From an uncultured bacterium (GTDB lineage Bacteria > Desulfobacterota > Binatia > HRBIN30 > CADEER01): 48,987 bases of DNA. Positions 1 through 7,514 of this stretch are shown one piece after another. Numbering within the stretch: position 1 is the first letter of the stretch; every line of letters starts with the position of its first letter. The stretch lies in the NCBI GenBank assembly GCA_902826395.1, contig CADEER010000015.1:1-48987 (forward strand), written 5' to 3'. A program made the position numbers and the translations under genes. A model generated the notes under the pieces. The model saw only the letters and a list, made by a program, of their open reading frames with translations, ran no database searches and was not told the DNA's origin.

Positions 1-1286
1 GGTAGGCCGGCGCCGCACCAGGGGCAGGTGGTCCAGAACTCGCGCAGCACGCCGCCGCGACAGCGGCCGCATTGCTCGCCGCGGCCTTCGGGGCGCCACG
101 GCTTCGTCACCTTGGTGTGGCACCAGGGGCAGTAGCGCATCAACGGACTGATGGTGCGACGCGAGCAGCGGCGGTTGGCGCAGCGTGCGGTGTAGCCGCG
201 GTCCTGGTACTCGCGCGTCGCGACGTCATCGAAGGCCGGGCCCCAGCACCACGCGCAGAAACGCCAGTCGGGGTTGCGGCCGCGCTGACAGCGCGGGCAG
301 CGCAGCCGGCGGCGCGTCGCGCCGGAGTGGCGTTTGCGCGCCGTGCCGCACCACGGGCAGTGCAGCATGCTCTCGGCGATCGGGCCGTGACAGCGGCCGC
401 AGTGGTCGGTGAGATCCAGGACGCGGCGATAGCGCGCCGCGAACTGGCGATGGCGCAGCGTCCGCCAGTCGCTCGATGTACGCCGTCGCCGCCGGCGCGC
501 TCCGCCGGCGAGCAGGCGGCGCCGGCCTTTGAGCACGTTGAAACTGCGCAGCATCGCGCCTGCATCGGCGTAGCGCTTGCGCGGATCGAGCTGCAGGGCG
601 CGGCGCAGCAGCGATTGCAAGTCGCGGTGCAGCGATTGGCGCAGTCGGTCGATGCGCGGCGGCGGCCATTCGTACGGCCACTCCGGCACGCCGCCGCCGA
701 ACATCTCGCAGAGAATGACGCCGATCGAGAAGACGTCCGAGCGCATCGATGCCTTGCCGACGGCCTGCTCGGGCGCGATGTAGCCGACGGTGCCGGCGCC
801 CGACATGGCAACGGTGGTGCGCGCCAGACGGGCGATGCCGAAATCGGCGAGGCGCAAGCGCGAGCCCGCGAAGATCACGAAGTTTTCCGGCTTGACGTCG
901 CAGTGGATGATCTTGCGCTCGTGCGCGTGCGCGACGGCGGCGAGGATCTGCTCCGCGAAGTCGAGCCGCGTCGCCAGCGAAAGTCGACTGCGCATCGTGT
1001 CGGCGAGACAGCCCTGGCCGAGCGGCGACGCGACCACGAAGTGTTTGTCGATGAACTGCGCGTTGCGGATCGGCAAGATGTTCGGGTGGTCGAGGCCGCT
1101 GGCGATGCGCACCTCGCGCCGAAAGTCGGCCAACATGCTGGCCGTGACCAGCGACGGATGCGGAATCTTCAGCGCGACGGCGATCCCCTCGATGGTGTCG
1201 TGCGCTTCGTACACGGCCGCGAAGCCGCCGTCCGCCAGACGGCGCCGGATTCGGTACTTCCCCAGCCGTGATCCCCTCCTCAGCAT
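1..1286 (-). CDS. Ser/Thr protein kinase with tandem zinc ribbons (3' end outside window)
   Basis: This is a Hanks-type protein kinase read on the minus strand from ATG at 1284-1286; it runs off the left edge without a stop. Visible motifs are a degenerate P-loop (LADGGFAAVYEA), the lysine in VALKI, a catalytic loop IIHCDVKPEN with Cys where HRD kinases have Arg, ADFGIAR, and YIAPEQ. After about residue 270 an Arg-rich stretch leads to at least four Cys-x2/4-Cys ... C-P/A-W-C units, which should bind zinc. There is no transmembrane segment in the visible part. Kinase activity is likely because the lysine and both aspartates are kept. The role of the ribbons (nucleic acid or protein binding) is unknown. 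The gene is divergent from the EEP-PLD pair. Confidence 0.88.
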   Translation of the reverse strand, partial: MLRRGSRLGKYRIRRRLADGGFAAVYEAHDTIEGIAVALKIPHPSLVTASMLADFRREVRIASGLDHPNILPIRNAQFIDKHFVVASPLGQGCLADTMRSRLSLATRLDFAEQILAAVAHAHERKIIHCDVKPENFVIFAGSRLRLADFGIARLARTTVAMSGAGTVGYIAPEQAVGKASMRSDVFSIGVILCEMFGGGVPEWPYEWPPPRIDRLRQSLHRDLQSLLRRALQLDPRKRYADAGAMLRSFNVLKGRRRLLAGGARRRRRRTSSDWRTLRHRQFAARYRRVLDLTDHCGRCHGPIAESMLHCPWCGTARKRHSGATRRRLRCPRCQRGRNPDWRFCAWCWGPAFDDVATREYQDRGYTARCANRRCSRRTISPLMRYCPWCHTKVTKPWRPEGRGEQCGRCRGGVLREFWTTCPWCGAGL

Positions 1287-1307
1287 TTGCGGGCCACTGG
1301 CACTAAC

Positions 1308-1325
1308 ACCCGCGGCGCCGCGGGT
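1308..1325. repeat. 18-bp perfect palindrome
   Basis: The sequence ACCCGCGGCGCCGCGGGT is a perfect palindrome in the short divergent space between the kinase start and the EEP gene. It could be an operator or a small hairpin in the kinase leader. Nothing in the sequence decides between these. Confidence 0.5.
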
Positions 1326-1344
1326 ACAAGGTGGGCAGGCTCGC

Positions 1345-1359
1345 TTGTAGTTTCTGCAA
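1345..1359. promoter_or_regulatory. Putative activator site A (YTGYAG-N3-YTRCAA)
   Basis: TTGTAG-TTT-CTGCAA is an exact match to a 6-3-6 palindrome also found before sodB and before the 7515 gene. It lies about 120 nt before the EEP start and about 54 bp upstream of a -24/-12-like element. It probably binds an enhancer-binding protein; this is inference from position and recurrence. Confidence 0.5.
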
Positions 1360-1410
1360 ACCGCCACGCCCACCGCTCCAACCCGCGGCGATCGAGGCGG
1401 CCTCGAGCCT

Positions 1411-1427
1411 CTGGCACGCGTCTTGAA
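1411..1427 (+). promoter_or_regulatory. Sigma-54-like promoter for EEP-PLD
   Basis: CTGGCACGCGTCTTGAA matches the sigma-54 consensus TGGCACG-N4-TTGCW except that the -12 dinucleotide is GA instead of GC. The start of transcription would be near 1437, about 40 nt before the GTG start. Confidence 0.4.
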
Positions 1428-1478
1428 CCGACATGCGGCAACCGACGTCGCCCGCGGCGTCGGCGAAAGGGAGAGTCT

Positions 1479-2315
1479 GTGAAGGCGGAATTGTCGGACG
1501 GAGAATACAGCAGCGCCCGAGACGACGGTCTCGCCGACGGGTGGCTCGCGCCGCCGTCGACCGGTGGCGCGGCCGGAGTGGGATCGCGACCATTCGCTAC
1601 GAAGGCCATCAAGGTTGCCACCTACAACATTCACCGCTGCATCGGCACGGACGGCGTCTGTGATGCCGATCGAGTCGCGGCGGTGATCGCCGAGATGGAT
1701 GCCGACTTCGTGTCGCTGCAGGAAGTGAGTTGCCGTAAGCCGCCGCACGGCATCGACCAGCTCGCCTACGTCGCCGACCGCGCCGGCGGATACCGCTTCG
1801 AGCGTGGCATGGCGCTGGTGTGTGAAGCGGGCGAGACTTTCAATGCGCTGTTATCGAGGTGCCCGGCCGCCTCGGTGCGCAGCCTCGACCTGTCGTGGAA
1901 GGGGTACGAGAGCCGCGCCGCGATCAGCGCCTCGTTCGAGATGGCTGACTGGCAGCTGTTGTTGATTGCGACCCACTTCGGTCTGCGTTGGCGCGAGCGC
2001 CGTGAGCAGGCGCGCTCGATCGCGGCGGAGATCGAGAGCCATCCCGACGCCAATCTGATGGTAGTCGCCGGCGATCTGAACGACTGGGTTCCGATGTCGC
2101 CCAATCTGCGCCTGTTGCGCGGCAAGGTCCTACCGGCGCGGCGCGGCCGCGCCACCTTTCCGAGTTGGCTGCCCATCTTCTCCCTGGACGAAATCTGGGT
2201 TTCGGCCGGCGGCGACGTAATCGATCGCCGGGCTTGGAACACGCCGCTGGCGCGCGTCGCATCGGATCACCTGCCACTGCTGGCGCACATTGCACTCCCC
2301 GGAGGGTCCCGCTGA
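1479..2315 (+). CDS. Endonuclease/exonuclease/phosphatase (EEP) family protein
   Basis: This is a 278-residue EEP-fold hydrolase. The fold covers Mg-dependent nucleases, inositol phosphatases and sphingomyelinases. Motifs in order are ATYNIH (about residue 46), LQEV, IATHFGLRWRERREQ, VVAGDLND and ASDHLPLL at the end, so the metal and catalytic residues are present. GTG at 1479 was chosen because a purine-rich AAAGGGAGAG lies just upstream and the reading frame before it is Arg-rich and non-conserved. There is no signal peptide. The stop overlaps the start of the phospholipase D gene, so the two are co-translated. EEP-PLD pairs suggest a role in membrane lipid or phosphodiester turnover; the substrate is unknown. 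Confidence 0.87.
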   Translation: MKAELSDGEYSSARDDGLADGWLAPPSTGGAAGVGSRPFATKAIKVATYNIHRCIGTDGVCDADRVAAVIAEMDADFVSLQEVSCRKPPHGIDQLAYVADRAGGYRFERGMALVCEAGETFNALLSRCPAASVRSLDLSWKGYESRAAISASFEMADWQLLLIATHFGLRWRERREQARSIAAEIESHPDANLMVVAGDLNDWVPMSPNLRLLRGKVLPARRGRATFPSWLPIFSLDEIWVSAGGDVIDRRAWNTPLARVASDHLPLLAHIALPGGSR

Positions 2316-3874
2316 TGATGCTCTTGCATGCACCAGAACTCGCAACCGACGTGATCGATGATCGGTTGGACAGCGGCGAGACGCTGCAGTTGCACGAGGG
2401 ACGCAACTGCTGGCGCACCGCCCATGCGTCGCACGTCCGCTTCATCGTCGATGTCGCCGATTACTGCGAGGCGTTCGCGGAAGCGGCGCAGCAAGCTCGT
2501 GAATCCATCCTGATCGTCGGTTGGGACTTCAACGGCATGGTGAGCTTGTGGCGCGACGAGCGGGAGCGCGAGCTGCCGACGCGCGTCGGCGAGTTTCTCG
2601 TAGCTCTCGCCGAGCGCCAGCCCTCTCTGCACATACGCATCCTCGACTGGGACTATCCGCCGTTTCCCTACGTCTTCGATCGCGAGTTCTTGCCGCGCTT
2701 TCGCTGGGACTGGCGCGGGCACGAGCGCATCGATTTCCGCCTCGACGCGGCCTGTCCGGTCGGCGCATCCCACCATCAGAAGATCGTCGTCATCGACGAC
2801 CAGATCGCCTTTGTCGGTGGCATCGATTTCGGCGTTCAGCGCTGGGACACGCGCGAGCATGTGGAAGAAGATCCGCGTCGGGTCGACCCGTACGGCAACC
2901 CGTACCGCCCGTTTCACGACGCGCAGATTGCAGTCGCCGGCGAAGCGGCGCGATGCGTCGGCGATCTGGCGCGCCGGCGCTGGCTTCTGGCGACCGGCGA
3001 AGAGCTGGCAGCGTCGAGAGTTTCGGAGTGTATCTGGCCGGGCGATTGGAAGGCCGATGTTCGCGACGCCACTGTCGCCATCGCGCGCACGGAGCCCGAA
3101 TACGGCGCGCCGGCGGTCGCCGAAATCCGTCAGTTCCTCGTCGACGCCATTCGCACCGCCTCGCAGTCGATCTTCTTCGAGAACCAGTACCTCAGCGCGT
3201 CCGTGATCGGCGACGCTCTCTGCGCGCGGCTCGCCGAGGAGGACGGCCCGGAAGTGGTGATCATCGTGCGCAAGTCCTGCATCGGTTGGTTGGAAGAGCA
3301 GGTGATGGGCACCCTGCGCGCCAAGCTGCGCGAGCGACTCGAGGAGGCTGACCGGTTCGGGCGGCTGCGCATCTACTATCCGAGGATCGGTTCGACCTGC
3401 ATCGACGTTCACTCGAAGATCTTCGTTTTCGATCGGACGGTAGCCGCCGTCGGCTCGGCCAATCTGAGCAATCGCTCGATGGGCCTCGACACCGAGTGCG
3501 CGGTGATCATCGACGGACGCCAGAGCGACGGGGCTGGTCGGGGGGTCCGCGCCTTTCTCGACGGCTTGCTGGCGGAGCACCTCGGCGCCGACGATGCCGA
3601 AGTGGCCGAGGCAATCGAGGCCAGCGGATCGATCACGAAGGCGATCGAAGCGCTGAGCGGGCGGTCGCGCACGCTGGCCGAGCTGCCCGAGGACAAGCCC
3701 GAATGGGCGACCGCGGCGATTCCCGCCGGTCTCCTTCTCGATCCGGAATCGCCGGCGGGCTTGTCCAATCATCCGTCGGTGGTGGCGCTGGCGAACGTCT
3801 CCGGCGTGACCTGGGCGCTGCTGGCGACCGCTGCGGCCGCCGCGCTCGGCGTCTACTGGCTGACCACCGCGTAA
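2315..3874 (+). CDS. Phospholipase D family protein with C-terminal membrane anchor
   Basis: This 519-residue PLD-superfamily protein has two HKD motifs: HHQKIVVIDD near residue 154, followed by GGIDFG, and HSKIFVFD near 364, followed by GSANLSNRS. Both catalytic halves are intact. Family members are phospholipases D, cardiolipin synthases or phosphatidyltransferases. Unlike cardiolipin synthases, which carry N-terminal membrane helices, this one ends in a single hydrophobic helix (VTWALLATAAAAALGVYWL), suggesting a tail anchor. ATG at 2315 shares bases with the EEP stop (TGATG) and follows CCGGAGGG. The pairing with EEP suggests membrane lipid remodelling under stress. Confidence 0.9.
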   Translation: MMLLHAPELATDVIDDRLDSGETLQLHEGRNCWRTAHASHVRFIVDVADYCEAFAEAAQQARESILIVGWDFNGMVSLWRDERERELPTRVGEFLVALAERQPSLHIRILDWDYPPFPYVFDREFLPRFRWDWRGHERIDFRLDAACPVGASHHQKIVVIDDQIAFVGGIDFGVQRWDTREHVEEDPRRVDPYGNPYRPFHDAQIAVAGEAARCVGDLARRRWLLATGEELAASRVSECIWPGDWKADVRDATVAIARTEPEYGAPAVAEIRQFLVDAIRTASQSIFFENQYLSASVIGDALCARLAEEDGPEVVIIVRKSCIGWLEEQVMGTLRAKLRERLEEADRFGRLRIYYPRIGSTCIDVHSKIFVFDRTVAAVGSANLSNRSMGLDTECAVIIDGRQSDGAGRGVRAFLDGLLAEHLGADDAEVAEAIEASGSITKAIEALSGRSRTLAELPEDKPEWATAAIPAGLLLDPESPAGLSNHPSVVALANVSGVTWALLATAAAAALGVYWLTTA

Positions 3875-3900
3875 CGCCGCCGCATCCAGATCAGACCTCC

Positions 3901-4000
3901 GGCTTTGGGACTGTCGGTTTCCTCTCGCGGAAGGCGAGTCGAGGCAAAGTCGAGGCGAGGTGATGCTCAAAAACCTTTGCCTCGCCTCGCCTGTGCCTCG
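3901..4000. repeat. Tandem-unit hairpin element E1
   Basis: The left flank at 3901-3921 matches the left flank of element E3 (37803-37823) at 19 of 21 bases. It is followed by arms built from GTCGAGGC/GGCGAGG-type units and their complement (GCCTC, GCCTGT). Perfect stems include CGAGGCGAGG with CCTCGCCTCG (10 bp) and CGAGGCAAAG with CTTTGCCTCG (10 bp). It lies between convergent genes and may also act as a terminator. Confidence 0.7.
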
Positions 4001-4055
4001 CCTGTGAAGCCTGCGCATAAACAGAACTGCCCAGAACTCCCCTTTGAAGAATGAA

Positions 4056-4349
4056 TCAGGTTGGTGGTCTGCGCGTGGACGCATGGGCGATGAACTGACC
4101 AAGCGCTTGCACAGCGGCCCAGCCGCCGCGTGGTTGTTTGAGAGCTGACATCTGCTCGCGTCGGCGCGGTGGCTGCTCAACCGGTGGGCGGCGGGATGGA
4201 GGATCGCCGGCGGGCGGCCGATCGCGATTCTCGCGCGGTGGTTCGCGCCTTTCTTCGTCGCCGCGCTCGCGCTCAGGCTCGTCAATTGGCGCCGGTGACT
4301 GTTCGCCGTCGCGTTCTCCGGGAACGATGTTCTCGTTCGATCTCGTCAT
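4056..4349 (-). CDS. Small charged Pro/Arg/Glu-rich protein, hypothetical
   Basis: This is a possible 97-residue protein starting MTRSNENIVPGERDGEQ, followed by a long run rich in Arg, Glu and Pro and a short C-terminal part (WAAVQALGQFIAH). It looks intrinsically disordered and has no signal peptide or membrane segment. No family was recognised. Support comes from a good sigma-54-like element (4362-4378) and a palindrome (4453-4467) upstream. The predicted transcription start would be only about 2 nt before the ATG, so translation would be nearly leaderless, and no Shine-Dalgarno is seen. It could be spurious. Confidence 0.4.
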   Translation of the reverse strand: MTRSNENIVPGERDGEQSPAPIDEPERERGDEERREPPRENRDRPPAGDPPSRRPPVEQPPRRREQMSALKQPRGGWAAVQALGQFIAHASTRRPPT

Positions 4350-4361
4350 GGCGAAGGTCGG

Positions 4362-4378
4362 GGCAATGCGCATGCCAG
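4362..4378 (-). promoter_or_regulatory. Sigma-54-like promoter, minus strand
   Basis: Read on the minus strand, CTGGCATGCGCATTGCC is close to the sigma-54 consensus, with GG-N10-GC, TGGCA and TTGC all present. The start of transcription would be near 4351. Confidence 0.45.
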
Positions 4379-4452
4379 ACGAGAACGCGCGCGCACCCAT
4401 AGCCGAGGCGAGCGGACGGTGTCCTTCGCTACCGGCGAACTTGTTCCACGCT

Positions 4453-4467
4453 CTGTAGATCGTGCAG
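4453..4467. promoter_or_regulatory. Putative activator site B
   Basis: CTGTAG-ATC-GTGCAG matches 10 of 12 positions of the YTGYAG-N3-YTRCAA palindrome. Its first nine bases are identical to site D at 7367. It lies about 100 nt before the 4349 start. Confidence 0.4.
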
Positions 4468-4479
4468 AGATGCGCCGCC

Positions 4480-4908
4480 TCAATCGATGAGTGGGTCGAG
4501 ACCGCGCTCGTCGGCGTCGTGTGGAGGTGGCACCGGATCAGCAGCCGGTGCGGGTGGAGGATTGGGCGCCACTTCGACTTCCATCTCTGGCTCATCCGCT
4601 GTCGCGCCACCGAGAGGGACGCGGATCTGGGGAAAGCGTCCCGCATCGACCGCCGGGCCGCCATCAGCACCAGCGGGCCCGGGCGTGCCGGCGGCCGGCG
4701 TCGCTTCCAGCATTTCCTCGAGCCGCTGCTCGGCGATTGCTTCGCGCTCCTCGAGAGCCTGGCGCTCCTCGATGCCAGCGCCGTTCTCGTCGGTCGCCGC
4801 TGCTGGCGCGGCGGCCGATACACACACAAACAGGATCGCGACGCATCGCCGGCGCGATCGGCGATCCATGAACTGTTGCCATCGTTGTCTGCTCCGCGGC
4901 TTTGGCAT
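4480..4908 (-). CDS. Exported Pro/Ala/Glu-rich protein, hypothetical
   Basis: This 142-residue protein has a basic start (MPKPRSRQRWQQFMDRRSRRR), a hydrophobic stretch and an AAAPAAA-T cleavage-like site, so it is probably exported. A short acidic coiled-coil-like segment (EERQALEEREAIAEQRLEEML) follows, then a Pro/Ala/Gly-rich disordered tail. No family was recognised. GAGGTAAAGG precedes the ATG. A sigma-54-like element lies on the same strand at 4942-4958, and the palindrome at 4983-4997 is shared with the divergent sodB gene. That context suggests an envelope stress protein. Confidence 0.65.
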   Translation of the reverse strand: MPKPRSRQRWQQFMDRRSRRRCVAILFVCVSAAAPAAATDENGAGIEERQALEEREAIAEQRLEEMLEATPAAGTPGPAGADGGPAVDAGRFPQIRVPLGGATADEPEMEVEVAPNPPPAPAADPVPPPHDADERGLDPLID

Positions 4909-4941
4909 CCTTTACCTCAGGTCGTCGTGACCCCTGCGGGC

Positions 4942-4958
4942 TGCAAGCCATGAGCCAA
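4942..4958 (-). promoter_or_regulatory. Sigma-54-like promoter for the exported protein
   Basis: On the minus strand TTGGCTCATGGCTTGCA has GG-N10-GC with TTGGC and TTGCA blocks. The predicted transcription start, about 4930, gives a leader of roughly 22 nt. It faces away from the sodB promoter. Confidence 0.5.
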
Positions 4959-4982
4959 GGCAAATCCCGCAGGCTTGGTGAC

Positions 4983-4997
4983 CTGTAGAACCTACAA
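4983..4997. promoter_or_regulatory. Putative activator site C, shared by divergent genes
   Basis: CTGTAG-AAC-CTACAA is an exact match to YTGYAG-N3-YTRCAA. It sits between two outward-facing sigma-54-like elements, 4942-4958 (minus) and 5070-5086 (plus). Confidence 0.55.
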
Positions 4998-5069
4998 GGC
5001 GTTGCCGTTGCTGCACTTCATACAGGTCCGGCGCCGGCAAAAGAGACAAACGGCTGGTCGATGCCGGCG

Positions 5070-5086
5070 CTGGCATGGATCTCGCG
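5070..5086 (+). promoter_or_regulatory. Sigma-54-like promoter for sodB
   Basis: CTGGCATGGATCTCGCG has GG-N10-GC and a TGGCA block; TCGC replaces TTGC. The predicted transcription start is near 5097, about 27 nt before the sodB ATG. Confidence 0.42.
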
Positions 5087-5123
5087 TTCTGAAACCCGGC
5101 AACGAAGCGAAAGGTGCGAAAGA

Positions 5124-5723
5124 ATGAAATTCGAGCTGCCCGACCTGCCCTACGACTATGCCGCTCTCGAACCGCACATCAGTGCTCGGACCCTGAAGAT
5201 TCACCACCAGAAGCACCACGCCGGGTACGTGAAGAAACTCGAGAAGTTGATCGGTGACACGAAGAGAGCCGACCTGCCGCTCGAGGAGATTATCTGTACG
5301 AGCAGCGGCAAGGAGTTCAACCTCGCCGCGCAGGTGTGGAACCACACTTTCTACTGGCACAGCATGGCGCCCGGCGGCGGAGCGCAGCCGACAGGCGCTC
5401 TGAAGTCGGCCATCGAAACTGCATTTGGCAGCGTCGACGAGTTGCGCAAAGAGCTCGCCGAGGCAGCGATCGACGAGTTTGGCTCCGGGTGGGCCTGGTT
5501 GATCGCGACCAAGGACGGGAAGTTGGCTGTGACCCACAGCACCGATGCCGAGAATCCGCTGCCGACCAGCAACACGCCGCTCCTCACCGTCGATGTGTGG
5601 GAGCACGCGTACTACCTCGACTATCAGAACGAGCGCGAGAAATACGTCGATGCGCTGCTCGACAATCTGCTCAACTGGCGCTTTGCCACGGAGAACTTCG
5701 CACGCATCAAACGCGCTGCGTGA
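5124..5723 (+). CDS. sodB: Superoxide dismutase, Fe/Mn family (Fe-type)
   Basis: This 199-residue enzyme dismutates superoxide to oxygen and peroxide. The four metal ligands are visible: His27 (KIHHQKHH), His74 (VWNHTFYWHSM), and Asp157 and His161 (DVWEHAYYLDYQN). The AAQVWNHTFYWHSM context is typical of iron enzymes. There is no signal peptide, so it is cytoplasmic. ATG at 5124 gives the conserved N-terminus FELPDLPYDYAALEPHIS and follows an AAAGGTGCGAAAG stretch. The gene stands alone, divergent from the 4908 gene, with a putative activator palindrome and a -24/-12 element upstream. Sigma-54 control of sodB would be unusual. Confidence 0.96.
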   Translation: MKFELPDLPYDYAALEPHISARTLKIHHQKHHAGYVKKLEKLIGDTKRADLPLEEIICTSSGKEFNLAAQVWNHTFYWHSMAPGGGAQPTGALKSAIETAFGSVDELRKELAEAAIDEFGSGWAWLIATKDGKLAVTHSTDAENPLPTSNTPLLTVDVWEHAYYLDYQNEREKYVDALLDNLLNWRFATENFARIKRAA

Positions 5724-5743
5724 CGCGGCGCGTGTTCGCGTGT

Positions 5744-5824
5744 CCTGCGGATCGCGCGGCATCTTCGGGTCCCCCCACCGGTTCCCCCACCGGTCCCTCC
5801 CATCGATGCCCGCCGATCCGCAGG
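5744..5824. terminator. Long-range inverted repeat after sodB
   Basis: CCTGCGGATCG (5744-5754) and its exact complement CGATCCGCAGG (5814-5824) flank a 59-nt spacer that contains two CCCCCACCGGT direct repeats. It lies between convergent sodB and DUF2254 and could form a bidirectional terminator stem. The long loop makes this uncertain. Confidence 0.35.
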
Positions 5825-5985
5825 GCGAACCACACCCCCGGCCGGCGGGGAGTTTGTTTGCCCTCTTCGCGCTCGTACCGTCGCGCTCGCTCCGGTAGCC
5901 GTCGAGCGTCTGCGGAAGCCGAGCGCGGAACGGTAGCGTGCTCGAACGCGCGACGAGGGCTTGGCCAGTCGATCGGATCGACCGG

Positions 5986-7296
5986 CTAACCGTCCTGCGG
6001 AGTCGAATAGGTTTCGAGGATGGCACACCGGTCCGCCAATGAGGTGCGTTCCCGTACTTCGTGCACGCTGCGGCGCAGATAGCGGATCACTGTCGGCTCG
6101 CGTTGAGCGTGCGGCACCAGCATGCCCAGTGTGCCATCGACCAGCTCTGCGAAGCTGACGGCCGGAGCGACGAGGCGAAGCGCGCCGTCGCGGTCGCGCC
6201 GCAGCGCACTCGGAGCTCGTCGCGCCGCCATTATCTTGAATCCGCTGGTCAGCCAGCCGATGCAGGCCATGGCCGTGAACGGGTCGTTTATGCCGGGCGA
6301 CAGGGCACGGACGGCGATCTCGACCAGCTCATCGGCGGGAAAGCGCACGTCCTGCAGCGCCGTGCGCGTCTCGCCAATGGCGAAGGCGGCGACGATCGCG
6401 TCGGTTGTCGCCGCTTGGGGAGCGTGCGCGGCGCCGATCTCGACCAGAACATCGCCGATGCCGACGAAATCACCGGGTCGTTTTACCAGCCGCAACACCT
6501 GATCGTTGCGCTTCGCCAGCTCGATCAGCCCGTCGCCGTCGATACTCTGCAGGAACCCCGCGGTTGTCGCGCGCGCCGTGAAACCGGCGGCGAGGAGGGC
6601 GGGGACCTCGTCGTCGTCGTCGAGCGATTCGTCGCCGATCTCGTCCGGGAAAAGGAAATCGATCTGCGCCTCCAGGTCGCGGCCGATGCCGGCGATGACG
6701 TGCGACACGTGGATGCTCTGCGGAACGTGATGGATGAAGTAGATGAAGACGGCGATGCTGGCCAGCGCCAGCAGCAGCGCCAGAGTGATCGCCAGGTGCG
6801 GGACGAACGCCTCGGCGCCGAGCGGCGAGCTCTCGCCGGGGGCGCGCACGGTGCGCAGCACCATCAGGCAATAGAGAAAGGTGGCGATGAAGGTGCCGAG
6901 GGTGAGCTGATTGCCCTTGTCGGCCATGAAGTTGCTGAGCACGCGCGGGCCGTAGCTGCCGGACGCATAGACGACAGAGGCGATTGTGATCGAGAACGTC
7001 ACACCCGCCACGCCGATCATGGACCCGGCCACCACCGAGAGCAGTTGTCGCGCGCCGTCCGGCTCGTTGCGGTAGAGGAAGCCGACTTCGCGCATCCACT
7101 CCGGACCGGCGCTGGCGTCGAGGTGCACCGCCAGCGACGAGGCGCACAAGGCGAGCAATGCCATCAAGCTGGGGACGAACCAGTAGCTCGATCGCAGATA
7201 GTCCCAATAGAGTTGCAGCTTGGTCTTCAACGACGATTCCCGATCTCCAACCCGGCGCGGGCCAAGCCCACTCGCCCCGCCTACGAGATCGGTCAT
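5986..7296 (-). CDS. DUF2254 family integral membrane protein
   Basis: This 436-residue membrane protein belongs to the uncharacterised DUF2254 family. About four hydrophobic segments fall in the first half (SSYWFVPSLMALLALCASSL, SVVAGSMIGVAGVTFSITIA, GTFIATFLYCLMVL, LALLLALASIAVFIYFIHHV). A soluble C-terminal half follows, including the family-typical RALSPGINDPFTAMACIGWL. ATG at 7294-7296 is preceded by GGAG. It is convergent with sodB and divergent from the small-protein cluster. The function is not known. Confidence 0.85.
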   Translation of the reverse strand: MTDLVGGASGLGPRRVGDRESSLKTKLQLYWDYLRSSYWFVPSLMALLALCASSLAVHLDASAGPEWMREVGFLYRNEPDGARQLLSVVAGSMIGVAGVTFSITIASVVYASGSYGPRVLSNFMADKGNQLTLGTFIATFLYCLMVLRTVRAPGESSPLGAEAFVPHLAITLALLLALASIAVFIYFIHHVPQSIHVSHVIAGIGRDLEAQIDFLFPDEIGDESLDDDDEVPALLAAGFTARATTAGFLQSIDGDGLIELAKRNDQVLRLVKRPGDFVGIGDVLVEIGAAHAPQAATTDAIVAAFAIGETRTALQDVRFPADELVEIAVRALSPGINDPFTAMACIGWLTSGFKIMAARRAPSALRRDRDGALRLVAPAVSFAELVDGTLGMLVPHAQREPTVIRYLRRSVHEVRERTSLADRCAILETYSTPQDG

Positions 7297-7366
7297 TATG
7301 CAAATAGTTCTCCAGCTTGAGACCGTATCGAGGCGACCGCATCGTCGGCGGCGCCGGAACAAGCGC

Positions 7367-7381
7367 CTGTAGATCTTACAA
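7367..7381. promoter_or_regulatory. Putative activator site D
   Basis: CTGTAG-ATC-TTACAA is an exact match to YTGYAG-N3-YTRCAA. It lies about 133 nt before the lipoprotein start and 53 bp upstream of the -24/-12 element at 7434. Confidence 0.55.
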
Positions 7382-7433
7382 ACCGGCGACACGTTTGAGC
7401 CAGGGCGGTCGGTCGCGCGGTCCGCGTTCGCGG

Positions 7434-7450
7434 TTGGTCCGGCGTTTGCA
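7434..7450 (+). promoter_or_regulatory. Sigma-54-like promoter for the small envelope protein cluster
   Basis: TTGGTCCGGCGTTTGCA matches 11 of 13 fixed positions of TTGGCACG-N4-TTGCA, including GG-N10-GC. The predicted transcription start is near 7462. Confidence 0.55.
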
Positions 7451-7514
7451 GTGTTAGATCGTGCCCGCGCCGCGATGGTTCTCGCGCCGCGGTAACGCAC
7501 AGGAGGAGAGCAAG

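Noticed and set aside
72..1271. Long plus-strand open frame opposite the kinase
   Set aside because: It is a GC-driven shadow. The minus strand encodes kinase motifs and zinc ribbons; the plus frame shows no family pattern.
1280..1305. Sigma-54-like TGGCCCGCAAATGC for the kinase gene
   Set aside because: The spacing between GG and GC is 9, not 10, and it sits too close to the start codon.
7278..7300. GG-N10-GC element just before the DUF2254 start on the minus strand (CTGGAGAACTATTTGCA)
   Set aside because: Its predicted transcription start would fall inside the gene, and the GGAG is better explained as the ribosome site.
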